From positions 1 to 64,000 of the forward strand of contig LSIG01000136.1 in the NCBI GenBank assembly GCA_001556125.1: a DNA stretch of 64,000 bases, read 5' to 3'. Source of the DNA: Rhizobiales bacterium CCH10-E5. GTDB taxonomy: Bacteria > Pseudomonadota > Alphaproteobacteria > Rhizobiales > Beijerinckiaceae. Position numbers and translations under genes: made by a program. This document shows, one piece after another, positions 1 through 8,260 of the stretch. The notes under the pieces are model-generated. The model saw nothing but the letters and a program-made list of their open reading frames with translations, was not told the DNA's origin and did no database searches. Each line of letters opens with the position of its first letter. Within the stretch, counting starts at the first letter, position 1.

Positions 1-431
1 TGGCGCTTGCGACCCATGATCTTCTTGCCGGCGTCGTAGCCACGGGGCCCACCGGCTTCGTTCGTTTTCACGCTCTGGCTGTCGATGATGCAGGCGCTGG
101 GCGAGGCCGGCCGACCGCTGCGTTCGCGATCGATCATCAGCAGCGCATGGTTGAGAGCCTCGAACACGCCCCCGTCTCGCCAGGCCGCAAACCAGCGATA
201 GGCCGTGCTCTTGGGCGGAAGGTCGCTCGGCAGAAGCCGCCAGGCGACGCCTCCGCGCATGACGTAAAAGATCGCGTTGACGATCTCGCGCAGCGGCCAG
301 GAGAGCGGCCGGCCCGTCCGCTTCGGCGCCGGTAGCAACGGCGCAATCAGCCGCCACTCCGCATCCGTCAAATCCGTTTCATATCGAAGTCCCGCGCGAC
401 TATGCTGCCGGCGAGTGGCTGGGGTCCACAT
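1..431 (-). CDS. IS5-family transposase, N-terminal part (runs off the window)
   Basis: About 143 codons are visible from an ATG at 431. The N-terminus carries the helical LTDAEWRLIAPLLP motif seen in IS5/IS1031 transposases (DUF4096-type insertion element domain). It is followed by IVNAIFYVMRGGVAWRLLP and later DSQSVKT, whose Asp is the first catalytic residue of the DDE triad, then GYDAGKKIMGRK. The remaining acidic residues lie beyond base 1. In this family the protein catalyses cut-and-paste transposition of its own element. The frame is open and undamaged in the visible part. Confidence 0.85.
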   Translation of the reverse strand, partial: MWTPATRRQHSRAGLRYETDLTDAEWRLIAPLLPAPKRTGRPLSWPLREIVNAIFYVMRGGVAWRLLPSDLPPKSTAYRWFAAWRDGGVFEALNHALLMIDRERSGRPASPSACIIDSQSVKTNEAGGPRGYDAGKKIMGRKR

Positions 432-508
432 CGCTCGCTCCAAGATGGCCTGAACAACCCCTTGGAATCACGAGTGCCCCAGTCGCTCAACCCTTTCGGG
501 ACGGGCTC
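1..508 (-). mobile_element. IS5-family insertion sequence, partial (one end beyond the window)
   Basis: The visible end lies near 508. Read on the minus strand it begins GAGCCCGTCCCGAAAGGG, a typical IS5-family terminal repeat, and is flanked by TA, compatible with the short TNA target duplication of the IS1031-like subgroup. Inside is the start of a DDE transposase on the minus strand. The other end is outside the window, so whether the copy is intact cannot be judged. It sits at the left edge of the prophage-like region. Confidence 0.8.
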
Positions 509-602
509 TAAGATTCCAATCTTTGATTTTTTAGGAGTCGTCGCAAGCCATTCCTTGACGATTTCAGGATGTCGGGACTAAGTATTGATTGAGGGAGAGC
601 GC

Positions 603-764
603 GTGGATCTACCTATAGCGCTCAGCGTCCCGCCTGCGGCCTTAGCAGCCCCGCCGCTACCCGACTACCTAACCTTGCCAACATCGCCACCACGGCCCGC
701 CTGTGGCCCGGCGTTGCGCCATTTAAACAACGACCGCGTCAAGCGGCATCCCACATCATCTTAA
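603..764 (+). CDS. Possible small protein (53 codons), unknown
   Basis: A GTG codon at 603 follows a purine-rich GAGGGAGAG stretch with suitable spacing and opens a 53-codon proline- and alanine-rich frame that ends 18 bases before the next gene. I recognise no domain. The ribosome-binding-site-like sequence and position make it possible, but the composition is close to random GC-rich sequence. The 432-782 stretch otherwise holds only the end of the insertion sequence and no other gene I can support. Confidence 0.22.
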   Translation: MDLPIALSVPPAALAAPPLPDYLTLPTSPPRPACGPALRHLNNDRVKRHPTSS

Positions 765-782
765 TTTGCCTGGGAGGGCACT

Positions 783-1859
783 TTGATTTCTTCTGACAAC
801 GATAACGTACGCACGCCAGAACAGCACCGCGCCGCAGTCGCGGCGTGGGCAGCCAAGGCTCCCGCGACGGACGGCAAGATATTTGGACGCGCTGCCCATC
901 CGAAGTCGCCGCGGCACGCCGCCTTGGCAGAGGAGTTCCGACCGCTGCTTAGTTGGATAGAACTTTGCCAGGCGGCCGAGGCGGATCCTGTGCAATCGAC
1001 GTGGCTGGCCGACGCGGCTCTCTCGTTCGAACATGAAAACGACGACGACACCGCTCCCGCCGGGTCTCCAGTCGAAGCAGCCGAGAAGGAATGGCTACCC
1101 AAGAGCAGAACCGCCGCGGAGCGCTTGTTGACGCATATGCTGGCCGGAGTAGTGACAGAGGAGCGCCCAGAACGGGTCCGCCACACCCGGCCCGACCGCA
1201 GCGTGATCCACGAGACGCGGACGAGGACCGTCATAGTCGGTGGCGATGTTGAGTTTTCGCCGTTCTCAGGGCGACTGATCCGCGCCGGCGATTTCCTATT
1301 CAATGACGGACGTCTCGATAGTCGCCGCGAGCCCGCCAACGACAATGACGACGATGACGAGACTGTTGATCGCTTGGCGCTGGACCCCGTCGACTTGGAT
1401 GATGTCGGCGACGAAATTACCGGCGATGAGGACGCGGCGCCGGATGCGGGCGATCTGTTCTGGGACGCCCAAGTAACGGCAGGGTCGATCCGGGGATTTC
1501 GCCACACCTTCGCGGCAGGAAATCAGATCGTTACACCGCTCAGGGCGAAGCTGCGCTTTACGCAACGCAAGAGCGCGCCACCTCCGCCGCGCGATGTCCT
1601 AACGATGGAGGAAATCTGGGCGGCGAAGGACCGGCTCGCCTTCGTATGCGCCCGCCTGACGCCTGCCAACGTCGCTCTCCTCGATCAGTACCGCGCGCAG
1701 AGTTTCGAGCAAATCGGCACGCTGCTGGGCAAACGTGGCAAGACAGCAGAGCGTCACGCGCGTTCTGCGATGTTGATGGCGTGTGAAGAGTTAGCGACTG
1801 CGTTGCAAGAGTACGATTCAATTGCAGATCAGAAGATAAGCACCGCTCTGGCTGCTTAG
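783..1859 (+). CDS. Hypothetical prophage protein with C-terminal HTH-like segment
   Basis: The product is 358 aa from a TTG start preceded by GGGAGG with good spacing; no in-frame ATG lies nearby. The function is unknown. The middle (about residues 187-224) is a highly acidic Asp/Glu-rich linker. The C-terminal quarter contains SFEQIGTLLGKRGKTAERHA (about 307-326), which looks like a helix-turn-helix of the sigma-70 region 4 type, so DNA binding is possible. It is followed by a strong terminator at 1932-1964 and then by phage genes in the same direction. It may be an early regulatory gene of the prophage; this is inference from position and the HTH only. Confidence 0.6.
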   Translation: MISSDNDNVRTPEQHRAAVAAWAAKAPATDGKIFGRAAHPKSPRHAALAEEFRPLLSWIELCQAAEADPVQSTWLADAALSFEHENDDDTAPAGSPVEAAEKEWLPKSRTAAERLLTHMLAGVVTEERPERVRHTRPDRSVIHETRTRTVIVGGDVEFSPFSGRLIRAGDFLFNDGRLDSRREPANDNDDDDETVDRLALDPVDLDDVGDEITGDEDAAPDAGDLFWDAQVTAGSIRGFRHTFAAGNQIVTPLRAKLRFTQRKSAPPPPRDVLTMEEIWAAKDRLAFVCARLTPANVALLDQYRAQSFEQIGTLLGKRGKTAERHARSAMLMACEELATALQEYDSIADQKISTALAA

Positions 1860-1931
1860 TCCCTTTTTCGCATCATTTTTTCATTACTAATGGGAGCGCT
1901 TTTCAGCGCCTCCTTGCCTCCTCCCGGCACT

Positions 1932-1964
1932 GACGCCTCGCCCTTCGGCGGGGCGTCTTCTTTT
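1932..1964 (+). terminator. Rho-independent terminator
   Basis: An 11-bp stem (1932-1942 with 1947-1957, one G-U pair) closed by a CTTC loop is followed by TTCTTTT. It ends transcription of the 783-1859 gene before the next prophage operon begins at 2010. Confidence 0.85.
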
Positions 1965-2009
1965 GCCCATCAATTTGCAGCTTTCGTTTTTTGAATAGGA
2001 TCAATCACC

Positions 2010-2558
2010 ATGGCAACCGTCGCCGACGCAGTCCGCGTCGTGGCCCGGGAACTTCGCGCGCCCCCTGGCCGTGTCAAACACCAAGCCCGGCGCTTGCAGG
2101 ATGCCGGCGTCCTCCCCCTGGCGGTTGGCACGTCGGTCCCGCACATCTCAATCGATGAACTGGCCGCGCTGATCACGACCATCGCCGTCGATCGGGATAT
2201 CCGGTCGGCCGCCGAGACCGTCGCCGACTACCGCGGCCTTTACCGCGCCGGCATGGCCCCTGACATGCTGCCCGCGTCCATGCAGGACACGGCCGACGAC
2301 GCCGTGAGCTATTTCGCCGCGCTGCTCGCGGCCTACGCATCGCCAGCCGACTCCGTGGATCTGGCCAACCTCCAGTTCGAGTTCGTCTGCAACTGGCCGG
2401 AGCTTCGCGTGATCGGCACCGGTGGTGTGCCGATCGCCGTGTTCGCCTGGCCCGGCGACCTAGCCACTCATTGGCGCGACAGCGCTGTTCGTCGATCCTG
2501 CACGATCACGGCACAGGCGCTCGCTCGCATCGTCGCAGAACTGGAAATCGCCCCATGA
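2010..2558 (+). CDS. Hypothetical prophage protein, N-terminal winged-helix-like
   Basis: The product is 182 aa, unidentified. The first 35 residues (DAVRVVARELRAPPGRVKHQ region) look like a winged helix-turn-helix: a helix, a turn with PPGRVKH, and an Arg-rich second helix. The rest is alpha/beta with no motif I can name. It heads a run of overlapping genes (its TGA overlaps the next ATG at 2555) leading to the prohead protease, so it is probably an early or DNA-packaging-side phage gene. It could be a divergent small terminase or a regulator; the sequence does not decide. Confidence 0.6.
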   Translation: MATVADAVRVVARELRAPPGRVKHQARRLQDAGVLPLAVGTSVPHISIDELAALITTIAVDRDIRSAAETVADYRGLYRAGMAPDMLPASMQDTADDAVSYFAALLAAYASPADSVDLANLQFEFVCNWPELRVIGTGGVPIAVFAWPGDLATHWRDSAVRRSCTITAQALARIVAELEIAP

Positions 2559-3127
2559 TCACCAAAACAAAGGCCCCTGCCGAGCCGTTTCGTGTGCCCG
2601 ACTTGGCCGAGAGCGACGCGGCCTACGCGGAGCTTCAGCAGAAGCAGCTTGAACTTACCGCGCTGCAGGCAGCTAAAACGGCAGAGGTTCGGGCGCTTGA
2701 AAAGGCCATTGCAGCCGACAACAGCCGCGAGGTCGCGCCCGGCATCGCCGCCCTTCTCGGTGACGCCCCCAGCGGCAAGGCTCTTTCGCGCAAGCGGGCT
2801 GTCGAGATGCGCGCCGAACTCAACGATATCGCAGCCGCTCTGGAGGTTATTCGCGTTCGCATTTCTGACCGCCGGACCATCGCCAGCAGGGCAGCTTGCG
2901 CCGCGGTAAAGCCGGAGTACGGGCGCCGGGTTCGAGCGCTCGCTGAGGCGCTGAAGGCCGCCCAGGCGGCTCGTGAGCACTACGAATCGTTGATTGACGA
3001 TCTCGACGCTAACGACATTGCCCGCGGCTCGCTGATCCCGATGCAGCCGATTTTCTTGGGCGATCGGCGAGATGGTCATGTCGACCGATGGCTGCGCGCT
3101 GCGCGGGAGGCCGGCTATGTCGAGTAA
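2555..3127 (+). CDS. Hypothetical prophage coiled-coil protein
   Basis: The product is 190 aa. The start is the ATG that overlaps the previous stop (ATGA), the normal coupling in this operon. Residues about 20-60 and 80-150 are charged, Ala- and Leu-rich heptad-like helices, consistent with coiled coil. No catalytic motif or membrane segment is visible. Its place two genes before the prohead protease suggests a virion-assembly or packaging accessory protein, but no family is recognised. Confidence 0.6.
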   Translation: MITKTKAPAEPFRVPDLAESDAAYAELQQKQLELTALQAAKTAEVRALEKAIAADNSREVAPGIAALLGDAPSGKALSRKRAVEMRAELNDIAAALEVIRVRISDRRTIASRAACAAVKPEYGRRVRALAEALKAAQAAREHYESLIDDLDANDIARGSLIPMQPIFLGDRRDGHVDRWLRAAREAGYVE

Positions 3128-3296
3128 CCGCGTCGAATATGAGAAGGCCGATGAACGCCGGAGGCGTGGCCTGCGCAGCGTGAAGCTGCCGGGCGAAGTG
3201 CGCCACGCCGATCGGTCCGAGTCTGCCGAGACCATCGCCCGCCGCATCGCCATTGCAAAGCGAGAGGCCCGACTGAAGGCAGCAACCCGTGAGTGA
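3117..3296 (+). CDS. Small basic hypothetical phage protein
   Basis: The product is 59 aa. It starts at an ATG inside the end of the previous gene and its stop overlaps the GTG of the protease gene, so it is translationally coupled on both sides. It is rich in Arg, Lys and Glu (YEKADERRRRGLRSVKLPG) and probably largely helical. The function is unknown; the tight packing between two better supported genes is the main argument that it is real. Confidence 0.5.
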   Translation: MSSNRVEYEKADERRRRGLRSVKLPGEVRHADRSESAETIARRIAIAKREARLKAATRE

Positions 3297-3801
3297 GATT
3301 TCGGGGTACGCCATCCAATGGAATCAGCCTGCGGTCATCGCCGGATTGTTTGAAGAGAGCTTCGCCCGCGGGGCGTTCGACGCCTCGCTGCGCGAGCATC
3401 CAGACGTCGCGGCGCTCTGGGCGCACGACTCGTCCCGCCCACTGGCCCGCGTCAAGAACGGCACACTGACGCTGCGGTCGGACAGGATTGGCCTCTGGTA
3501 CAGCCTGACGCCGAACGCGGACTCGCCAATGGGCCGGGAGGCCATCGCGATGATCGGAGCCGGCACGGTCGATCAGGTGTCGGTGGGCTTTGCGGCGATC
3601 AGGGAGGAGTGGGACGACCGCGGGGATCTGCCCCGCCGGCTGGTCACGCAAGCCAGGCTCTTCGAAATCTCTCTGGTCATCTGGGGCGCATATGGCGAGG
3701 CGACCAGCGCCGCGCTGCGCGCCGACAACGCCGCCGCTGCTGCCCGCCGGGTTCGCAGCAAGGCCGAGGCCGCGATGCGACTGCGGGGTATAGCAGCGTG
3801 A
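3289..3801 (+). CDS. HK97-family prohead protease (peptidase U35)
   Basis: The product is 170 aa with a GTG start overlapping the upstream TGA. The protein begins with the ISGYAIQWNQPA strand typical of HK97-type procapsid proteases. It keeps a catalytic His in ALWAHDSSRPLARV (about H46) and the catalytic Ser in DQVSVGF (about S98), followed by FEISLVIWGAY. In HK97-like phages this serine protease removes the scaffolding part of the capsid protein during head maturation. The major capsid gene normally follows directly, but here it is missing: the next genes encode a cold-shock-like protein and a small terminase. Confidence 0.9.
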   Translation: MSEISGYAIQWNQPAVIAGLFEESFARGAFDASLREHPDVAALWAHDSSRPLARVKNGTLTLRSDRIGLWYSLTPNADSPMGREAIAMIGAGTVDQVSVGFAAIREEWDDRGDLPRRLVTQARLFEISLVIWGAYGEATSAALRADNAAAAARRVRSKAEAAMRLRGIAA

Positions 3802-4034
3802 TTGGCGAAATCGTCGCTTGGTCCGCGGCTCGCAATAGCGGCACGGCGAAGCCAGTGGGCGAGCCCGCCGATCTGGGTTGGTACGTTCACGGTGGCGCTT
3901 TCGGCAACAGGCCGCTGCCCATCGGCACGCGCATCGCGTTCGACCCGTGGGTTGCGCAGTCCGGCATGCGGATGGCGACGAACGCGCGCCTAGTCACTGC
4001 TGAGACTGAGGAGGTCTACAGGGCGCTCGGGTGA
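3798..4034 (+). CDS. Cold-shock-domain-like small protein
   Basis: The product is 78 aa with a GTG start overlapping the protease stop. The pattern GEIVAWSAARNSGTA, then WYVHGGAFGNR, LPIGTRIAFDP and MATNARLV follows the five-strand order of cold-shock (OB-fold) proteins: G-x-V/I-x-W near the start, D-x-x-VH in strand 3, and a G-x-x-V/I-x-F strand. The aromatic RNP1-like residues are only partly kept, so nucleic-acid binding is inferred. In phages such proteins could act as RNA chaperones. Its position in the space expected for a capsid gene is odd. Confidence 0.55.
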   Translation: MIGEIVAWSAARNSGTAKPVGEPADLGWYVHGGAFGNRPLPIGTRIAFDPWVAQSGMRMATNARLVTAETEEVYRALG

Positions 4035-4151
4035 CCGGGAGGGGGGAGACAACCTCCGGCCGGTTCTCCCCTATGGGAACGGTCCGCGCCCACCTTGCAG
4101 GCCACGCATGCCCCCGATTGTCCGGTGAACTTTCAACAAAAATGAGGGCCT

Positions 4152-4493
4152 ATGGCCGCAAATCATAAGATTCCGGCCCATTTGGGCGCCTCCACGCGCA
4201 AGTGGGTTCGTGAAGTCATTGCCGATTTCGATTTGGAATCGCACCATTTTCGCGTGCTTATTCAGACCGCACAAGCCTGGGATCGTGCGGAACAGGCGCG
4301 CGAATTGCTGATTACTGACGGGCTGACGGTAAAGGACCGCTACGGCACACCCAAGGCTCATCCTGCGGTTGCCATCGAGCGCGACAGCCGCACCGCTTTC
4401 TTCCGCGGCCTTCGAGAACTCGCCCTCGATGGCGTTGAGGCTCCTGATGCGCCGCGACCGCCGCGCACGCCAGACTACGGCGCGAGGCGGTAA
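4152..4493 (+). CDS. Phage terminase small subunit, P27 family
   Basis: The product is 113 aa. It matches the P27/phiHSIC small terminase pattern: an N-terminal LGASTRKWVREVIADFDLE segment, a central helix with LIQTAQAWDRAEQARELL, the LTVKDRYGTPKAHPAV stretch and a C-terminal helical FFRGLRELAL. Small terminases bind packaging sites and hand the DNA to the large ATPase/nuclease subunit. No large subunit follows; the next gene is only 93 aa. The gene lies after the protease, which is the reverse of the usual HK97-type order. Confidence 0.8.
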   Translation: MAANHKIPAHLGASTRKWVREVIADFDLESHHFRVLIQTAQAWDRAEQARELLITDGLTVKDRYGTPKAHPAVAIERDSRTAFFRGLRELALDGVEAPDAPRPPRTPDYGARR

Positions 4494-4774
4494 TGCCGGT
4501 CCGTAACCGGAGAACAATGGCCCGCGCCAGCGACGTCGCGGCATGGGCTGAGTTTCTCGCCTGGGGCCATGATTACTTCGGCGAACTTGCAGCGGTTGGG
4601 TTGACCAGCGAGACAGCGCGACCGCTTGCCGAAAGCGTCTGGCGCGAAATTGGCGACCAGGTCATCGCCTACATCGAACACTCGCATCGGGGGTTCAGTC
4701 CGCCGGAACGGCCCTTCTGGGCAGAGCGCCAGTTTGGGCCTCCTGTTCGAAGGCGCGGCCTGCGGCGAAAGTGA
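4493..4774 (+). CDS. Hypothetical phage protein
   Basis: The product is 93 aa, with an ATG overlapping the TAA of the small terminase gene by one base. It has an aromatic-rich N-terminal half (WAEFLAWGHDYFGELA) and a basic tail (VRRRGLRRK). I do not recognise a family. In related phages this position holds the large terminase or an HNH endonuclease, but none of their motifs (Walker A, DE, HNH) are present. Confidence 0.5.
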   Translation: MPVRNRRTMARASDVAAWAEFLAWGHDYFGELAAVGLTSETARPLAESVWREIGDQVIAYIEHSHRGFSPPERPFWAERQFGPPVRRRGLRRK

Positions 4775-4823
4775 AGCCGCCGCAGAATGCTGCCGGGCCA
4801 GAGGGAGACAACCCGTGGCGATA

Positions 4824-5156
4824 CTATCGCCGGGCGTTCGCAGCATAACGCTGAGCCCTCGCCAAGGGCGAAAGCCTGACGGGCGCCACCGTTGGCGGCG
4901 TGGCGTCCGAGGTACCACTTTGCCGCCACAGCCAACCGGCTAGTCCTACGAACGCAAGCGAGGCCAGCACCGCTACTCCGAGATGAACCAACTGCGGCAG
5001 AGGAAAGTCGGGGCTCGCGGCTGCCTCGGGAGGCAGCGTAAACGCCAACGTCCCCAGTCCCGTAAAGATAGCAGTGATGATACCGGCAGCAGCAACCTTG
5101 GGCGCTGCTTCATCGAAGCCACGTCCAGCGAGGGCAATCTTCAGGGCCTGCAGCAT
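4824..5156 (-). CDS. Two-helix membrane protein on the opposite strand
   Basis: The product is 110 aa from an ATG with GGAG four bases upstream. Two hydrophobic segments are visible, around residues 22-42 (VAAAGIITAIFTGLGTLAFTL) and 56-77 (LVHLGVAVLASLAFVGLAGW), followed by a soluble tail. It is transcribed against the surrounding phage genes, as cargo genes often are. Size and topology allow a holin-like or superinfection-exclusion role, but there is no sequence proof; it could also be a generic membrane protein. Confidence 0.5.
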   Translation of the reverse strand: MLQALKIALAGRGFDEAAPKVAAAGIITAIFTGLGTLAFTLPPEAAASPDFPLPQLVHLGVAVLASLAFVGLAGWLWRQSGTSDATPPTVAPVRLSPLARAQRYAANARR

Positions 5157-5288
5157 CTCGCGCTCCGAGGTTAGAGTTTATCTCCTACACATCAACGACA
5201 TGGGGATGCGCTCATTGCGATGCAAGGCTCCGGTCGTTGGCCGTCATTTAGGGCGGCTTTTCTTGCGCTGCGGCGCCACGGGAGCACA

Positions 5289-5699
5289 ATGTCCACATCC
5301 ACAGCGGCCAGTTTGGCGCGGCTTCGCCGTCGCTTGGCCCGCGTGCCGTTAGAGGTACGCGCCGCGGCAGCAGCACAGGCCGCGATCGAAGCGAACAACC
5401 TAGTCATAGCCATGAAGGGTAGCGCCCCGAAAGACGACGGCACGCTCGCCGACAGTGTTCGTATGGAGGTCGGCCGAAACGGCGATAGGTTCTTTGTCAA
5501 AGCCGGCGGCCCAAAGACAACGAAGCCTGTACGGGACGGCGCATCAGCAACATACGACTACATTTTTGCGAGCGAGTACGGGACGGCGCACCAGCCGGCA
5601 CGCCCCTGGTTTTTCCCGACATACCGCGCCAGGCGGCGAAAAATTCGCCGGAACATAGAACAGGCTGCGCTCGCTGCGGCCCGCAACCTCTCAGATTGA
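5289..5699 (+). CDS. HK97 gp10-like head-tail/tail completion protein
   Basis: The product is 136 aa. The start is the ATG at 5289 with GGAG just upstream. The layout fits the HK97-gp10 family: an N-terminal helix, then APKDDGTLADSVRMEV (the conserved P-x-D-T-G-x-L-x-x-S pattern), a GGPK/YDYIFASEYGTAHQPARPWFFPTYR core (the conserved E-Y-G-T-x-x-x-x-A-x-P-F stretch) and a basic helical end. These proteins join head and tail or complete the tail. The next gene encodes a tail assembly chaperone-like protein, as expected for this part of a siphovirus operon, although the tail tube gene normally between them is absent. Confidence 0.75.
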   Translation: MSTSTAASLARLRRRLARVPLEVRAAAAAQAAIEANNLVIAMKGSAPKDDGTLADSVRMEVGRNGDRFFVKAGGPKTTKPVRDGASATYDYIFASEYGTAHQPARPWFFPTYRARRRKIRRNIEQAALAAARNLSD

Positions 5700-5710
5700 T
5701 TGGAATTACA

Positions 5711-6061
5711 ATGAGCGACACCGCAGAGCGAACCTCTATCATCAAGATAACGTGGGGCGATGGCGAGCACACCTTCCGACTGCCCTACGACCAGCTTGTC
5801 GAGCTTCAGGAAAAACTCGGTCAGGGACCGATGAAGACGCTGATGGCGTTCGAGACCGGCGATTGGACCCCGCAGTCGGTGTACGAAATCATGCGCCTTG
5901 GCCTTATCGGCGGCGGCGCAAAGCCGGTCGACGCGCTTGCGCTGACCAAGCGCTATGTCCTCGATCGCCCGCTCGGCGAGTCGTCGATCCCGGCTGCGGC
6001 CGTCCTGAGCGCCGCGCTGATGGGCGTGCCGGTCGCCGCGCCGGAGTCCGTGGATGGCTAA
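5711..6061 (+). CDS. GTA-gp10-family tail assembly chaperone-like protein
   Basis: The product is 116 aa from the ATG at 5711. It has the form of the gene-transfer-agent gp10 family (Phage_TAC_11): an N-terminal beta strand pair with ITWGDGEHTFRLPYDQL, a helix LVELQEKLGQGPM, then VYEIMRLGLIGGG. These small proteins lie just before the tape measure gene and act in tail assembly. The stop overlaps the tape measure start by eight bases, supporting coupling. Confidence 0.75.
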   Translation: MSDTAERTSIIKITWGDGEHTFRLPYDQLVELQEKLGQGPMKTLMAFETGDWTPQSVYEIMRLGLIGGGAKPVDALALTKRYVLDRPLGESSIPAAAVLSAALMGVPVAAPESVDG

Positions 6062-7646
6062 TCCGGGTGAAGGGCTTCAAATTGCAGTTGGCGCCAATAT
6101 CAAAGAACTTGAGCGACAGATGCGGACAGCGGCCAAGCTGTCCGGACAGGCGGCCGACGATATCGAGGCGAAATTCAAGCGCCTCAACCCGACCATCAAC
6201 ACCAGCGGTCTGACCAATGCAGCCCGGGGATTCGCGGCGGCGTTCACCTTCGACCGGGTCATCCGCGGCTTGGCCGATGCGAACTCGGAACTTGTGCGGA
6301 TCGGCGAGACGGCGAAGCGTGTCGGGCTCGACACCGAGAAATTCCAGCAGTTGCAGTTTGCCGGCCGTACCAACGGCCTCACCAACAAGGAATTCGGCAC
6401 CGGCATCGAGGGCCTGGCCGAGCGGTTGAACGAGGCGCGGCAGCAAGAAAACGCGCTGTCGAAGCTGTTCGACGAGAACAACCTCAAGCTGAAAGACCGC
6501 AAGGGTGCGGTCATGGACGTCAGCACCGCGCTCGGCCAGGTCGCCAACCTGACCAAGAATGCCGCCACCGAATTCGACAAAATCAAGATCGCAGAGGCGG
6601 CTGGCTTTACCCGTGATTGGGTTCCCCTACTTGAGCAGGGCGCGGACGCCATCACCCGGCAGGGCGCCGAGGCTAGCAAGACCGGCGCGATCGTTGATGC
6701 CGATATTATTGCACGCGCCAAAGACTTCGAGCGCGATTGGACCGCCGCCGTCGAGCGGTGGGCGACCATGATTAGGTCCAACGCCGGCGCGATTATCGGG
6801 CTTATCGACGGCATCATCGCGAAGGCGGGCGCCCTGGCCGGCACGGTCGGCACTGCGGTGTCGAATTATGCCAGCCGGACATCTGCCGTCGCGGATCTGC
6901 AGCAGAACGGTATCGAGGGCGCCAGCCGCTCGTCGTTGGAATGGGGCATCGCGAAAGGCCGGGAACTGGGGCTCAGCCCGGCCGATCTCGCCGCCGCGCA
7001 AAAACGCCTTGAGCAGGTTCAGGAGCTTGATCGCGAAACGGCCCGCGCGGCGGCCTTTCCGAAGACTAGCGAAGCGCTGCAGGTCACCGTCAACGCTCGC
7101 CCGACAAAAACATCATCCTTGTTCGACAAGGGCAAGGGCGGTGGAGGCGGCGGTTCCGACGAAGAGCGCGTCACCAGCGTCGAGCGCTACGTTGATGCAC
7201 TCACCAAGGCTCAGGCCGTGGCCGAGGCGGAGCGCCAGACCGTGGGGCTGTCCGTGATCGAGCGGGCCAAGGCGGTAGCGCTGGCGAACGGCCAGGCCGC
7301 AGCACAGCGCGACGTCACAGCCGGCCTGCGCGAAACCGCCACCCTGACGGCGGCCGAGAAAGAAAAGATCCTTGGGATCGCCGAGGCCACTGCGAAGTGG
7401 CGGGAGGAGACCAAGGGCGTTCAGGAGTCGCTAGATTTCGCAAAGAGTCTGACTGCGGATGTAGCCAAGGGCTTTGTCGACGATCTTCTCAACGGCGCGA
7501 AGGCTGCCGACGCGATGAATAACGCCCTCAAGCGGATCGTTTCGACGCTTGCCAACAAGGCGATTGAGGGCCTGATCGGCAACATGTTTGGCGGCGGAGG
7601 CGGGACGGGCGTGTTCGGCACCATGCAGACGGGGTACCGGGCATGA
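6054..7646 (+). CDS. Phage tail tape measure protein
   Basis: The product is 530 aa, largely helical and Ala-, Lys- and Glu-rich with long coiled-coil stretches. It has a hydrophobic segment near residues 243-275 (NAGAIIGLIDGIIAKAGALA), a flexible Gly-rich linker near 360 and a Gly-rich C-terminus (MFGGGGGTGVFG). This is the usual form of a tape measure protein, which sets tail length and sits inside the tail tube. At 530 residues it is short, implying a short tail. The gene overlaps its neighbours on both sides. Confidence 0.85.
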   Translation: MANPGEGLQIAVGANIKELERQMRTAAKLSGQAADDIEAKFKRLNPTINTSGLTNAARGFAAAFTFDRVIRGLADANSELVRIGETAKRVGLDTEKFQQLQFAGRTNGLTNKEFGTGIEGLAERLNEARQQENALSKLFDENNLKLKDRKGAVMDVSTALGQVANLTKNAATEFDKIKIAEAAGFTRDWVPLLEQGADAITRQGAEASKTGAIVDADIIARAKDFERDWTAAVERWATMIRSNAGAIIGLIDGIIAKAGALAGTVGTAVSNYASRTSAVADLQQNGIEGASRSSLEWGIAKGRELGLSPADLAAAQKRLEQVQELDRETARAAAFPKTSEALQVTVNARPTKTSSLFDKGKGGGGGGSDEERVTSVERYVDALTKAQAVAEAERQTVGLSVIERAKAVALANGQAAAQRDVTAGLRETATLTAAEKEKILGIAEATAKWREETKGVQESLDFAKSLTADVAKGFVDDLLNGAKAADAMNNALKRIVSTLANKAIEGLIGNMFGGGGGTGVFGTMQTGYRA

Positions 7647-8260
7647 GTGCGGTTCAAGTTTTCCTGACTGAGACTGCCGCCGTGATGGTGACGGACGGCG
7701 TCACTTACGACGAGTCCAACCGCATCATCTCCATCCGCCCCAAGGCGCATGCGCTAGCCAATCTCAATTGCGTGATCGCGGTTCGGGGACCTCAGGATTT
7801 CGCGGACGACATCGTGCCGCGGTTGGCCAAGACGTTCGCCAGCTTTGAGGAGTTGGTCGACAATCTGGCCCTTTCCGCCGAGATCGTCTGGGACGCCGCG
7901 CCCGCTGAGGTGCAGGAGTACGGTGGCTGCGAACTTTACGTCGTCGGCTGGAGCCACGAGCGCGGGCGTGCCGAAGGTTGGTTCACGTCAAACGTGCCGG
8001 CCTATGGCGCGCCTTGGCTGCTTCGCGCGATCGACGGCTTCGCCTGTGCGCCGGGTGTCGAGCTTGAAGAGACACCCGACGACTTGGTCTCGACAGCCGT
8101 CGCAATCGCCGAGCGGCAGCGGCAGTGGCGCGACGAAAACGGCAACGGCGGCGTTGGGGGATTCCTGATGCTTTCGGCTGTCATGCCCGACCGCGTCGAA
8201 CAGTCGATCATTCACAGGTGGGATGACGCTTTCGGTGATTGCCTAGGAGACGCCGCGTAG
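7643..8260 (+). CDS. Prophage protein, possibly Ntn-hydrolase fold
   Basis: The product is 205 aa with an ATGA overlap with the tape measure gene. The N-terminal half (VFLTETAAVMVTDGVTYDES, then a strand ending in K-A-H, then LNCVIAVRG) resembles the first strands of proteasome-like Ntn hydrolases: a TDG-x-x-Y/T turn, a Lys, and a hydrophobic strand ending in RG. No Thr, Ser or Cys is exposed at position 1 after a typical cut (M-S-A-V), so activity is doubtful. The fold is inference. The 180 bases after it hold only a weak 42-codon frame (8306-8434). Confidence 0.5.
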   Translation: MSAVQVFLTETAAVMVTDGVTYDESNRIISIRPKAHALANLNCVIAVRGPQDFADDIVPRLAKTFASFEELVDNLALSAEIVWDAAPAEVQEYGGCELYVVGWSHERGRAEGWFTSNVPAYGAPWLLRAIDGFACAPGVELEETPDDLVSTAVAIAERQRQWRDENGNGGVGGFLMLSAVMPDRVEQSIIHRWDDAFGDCLGDAA

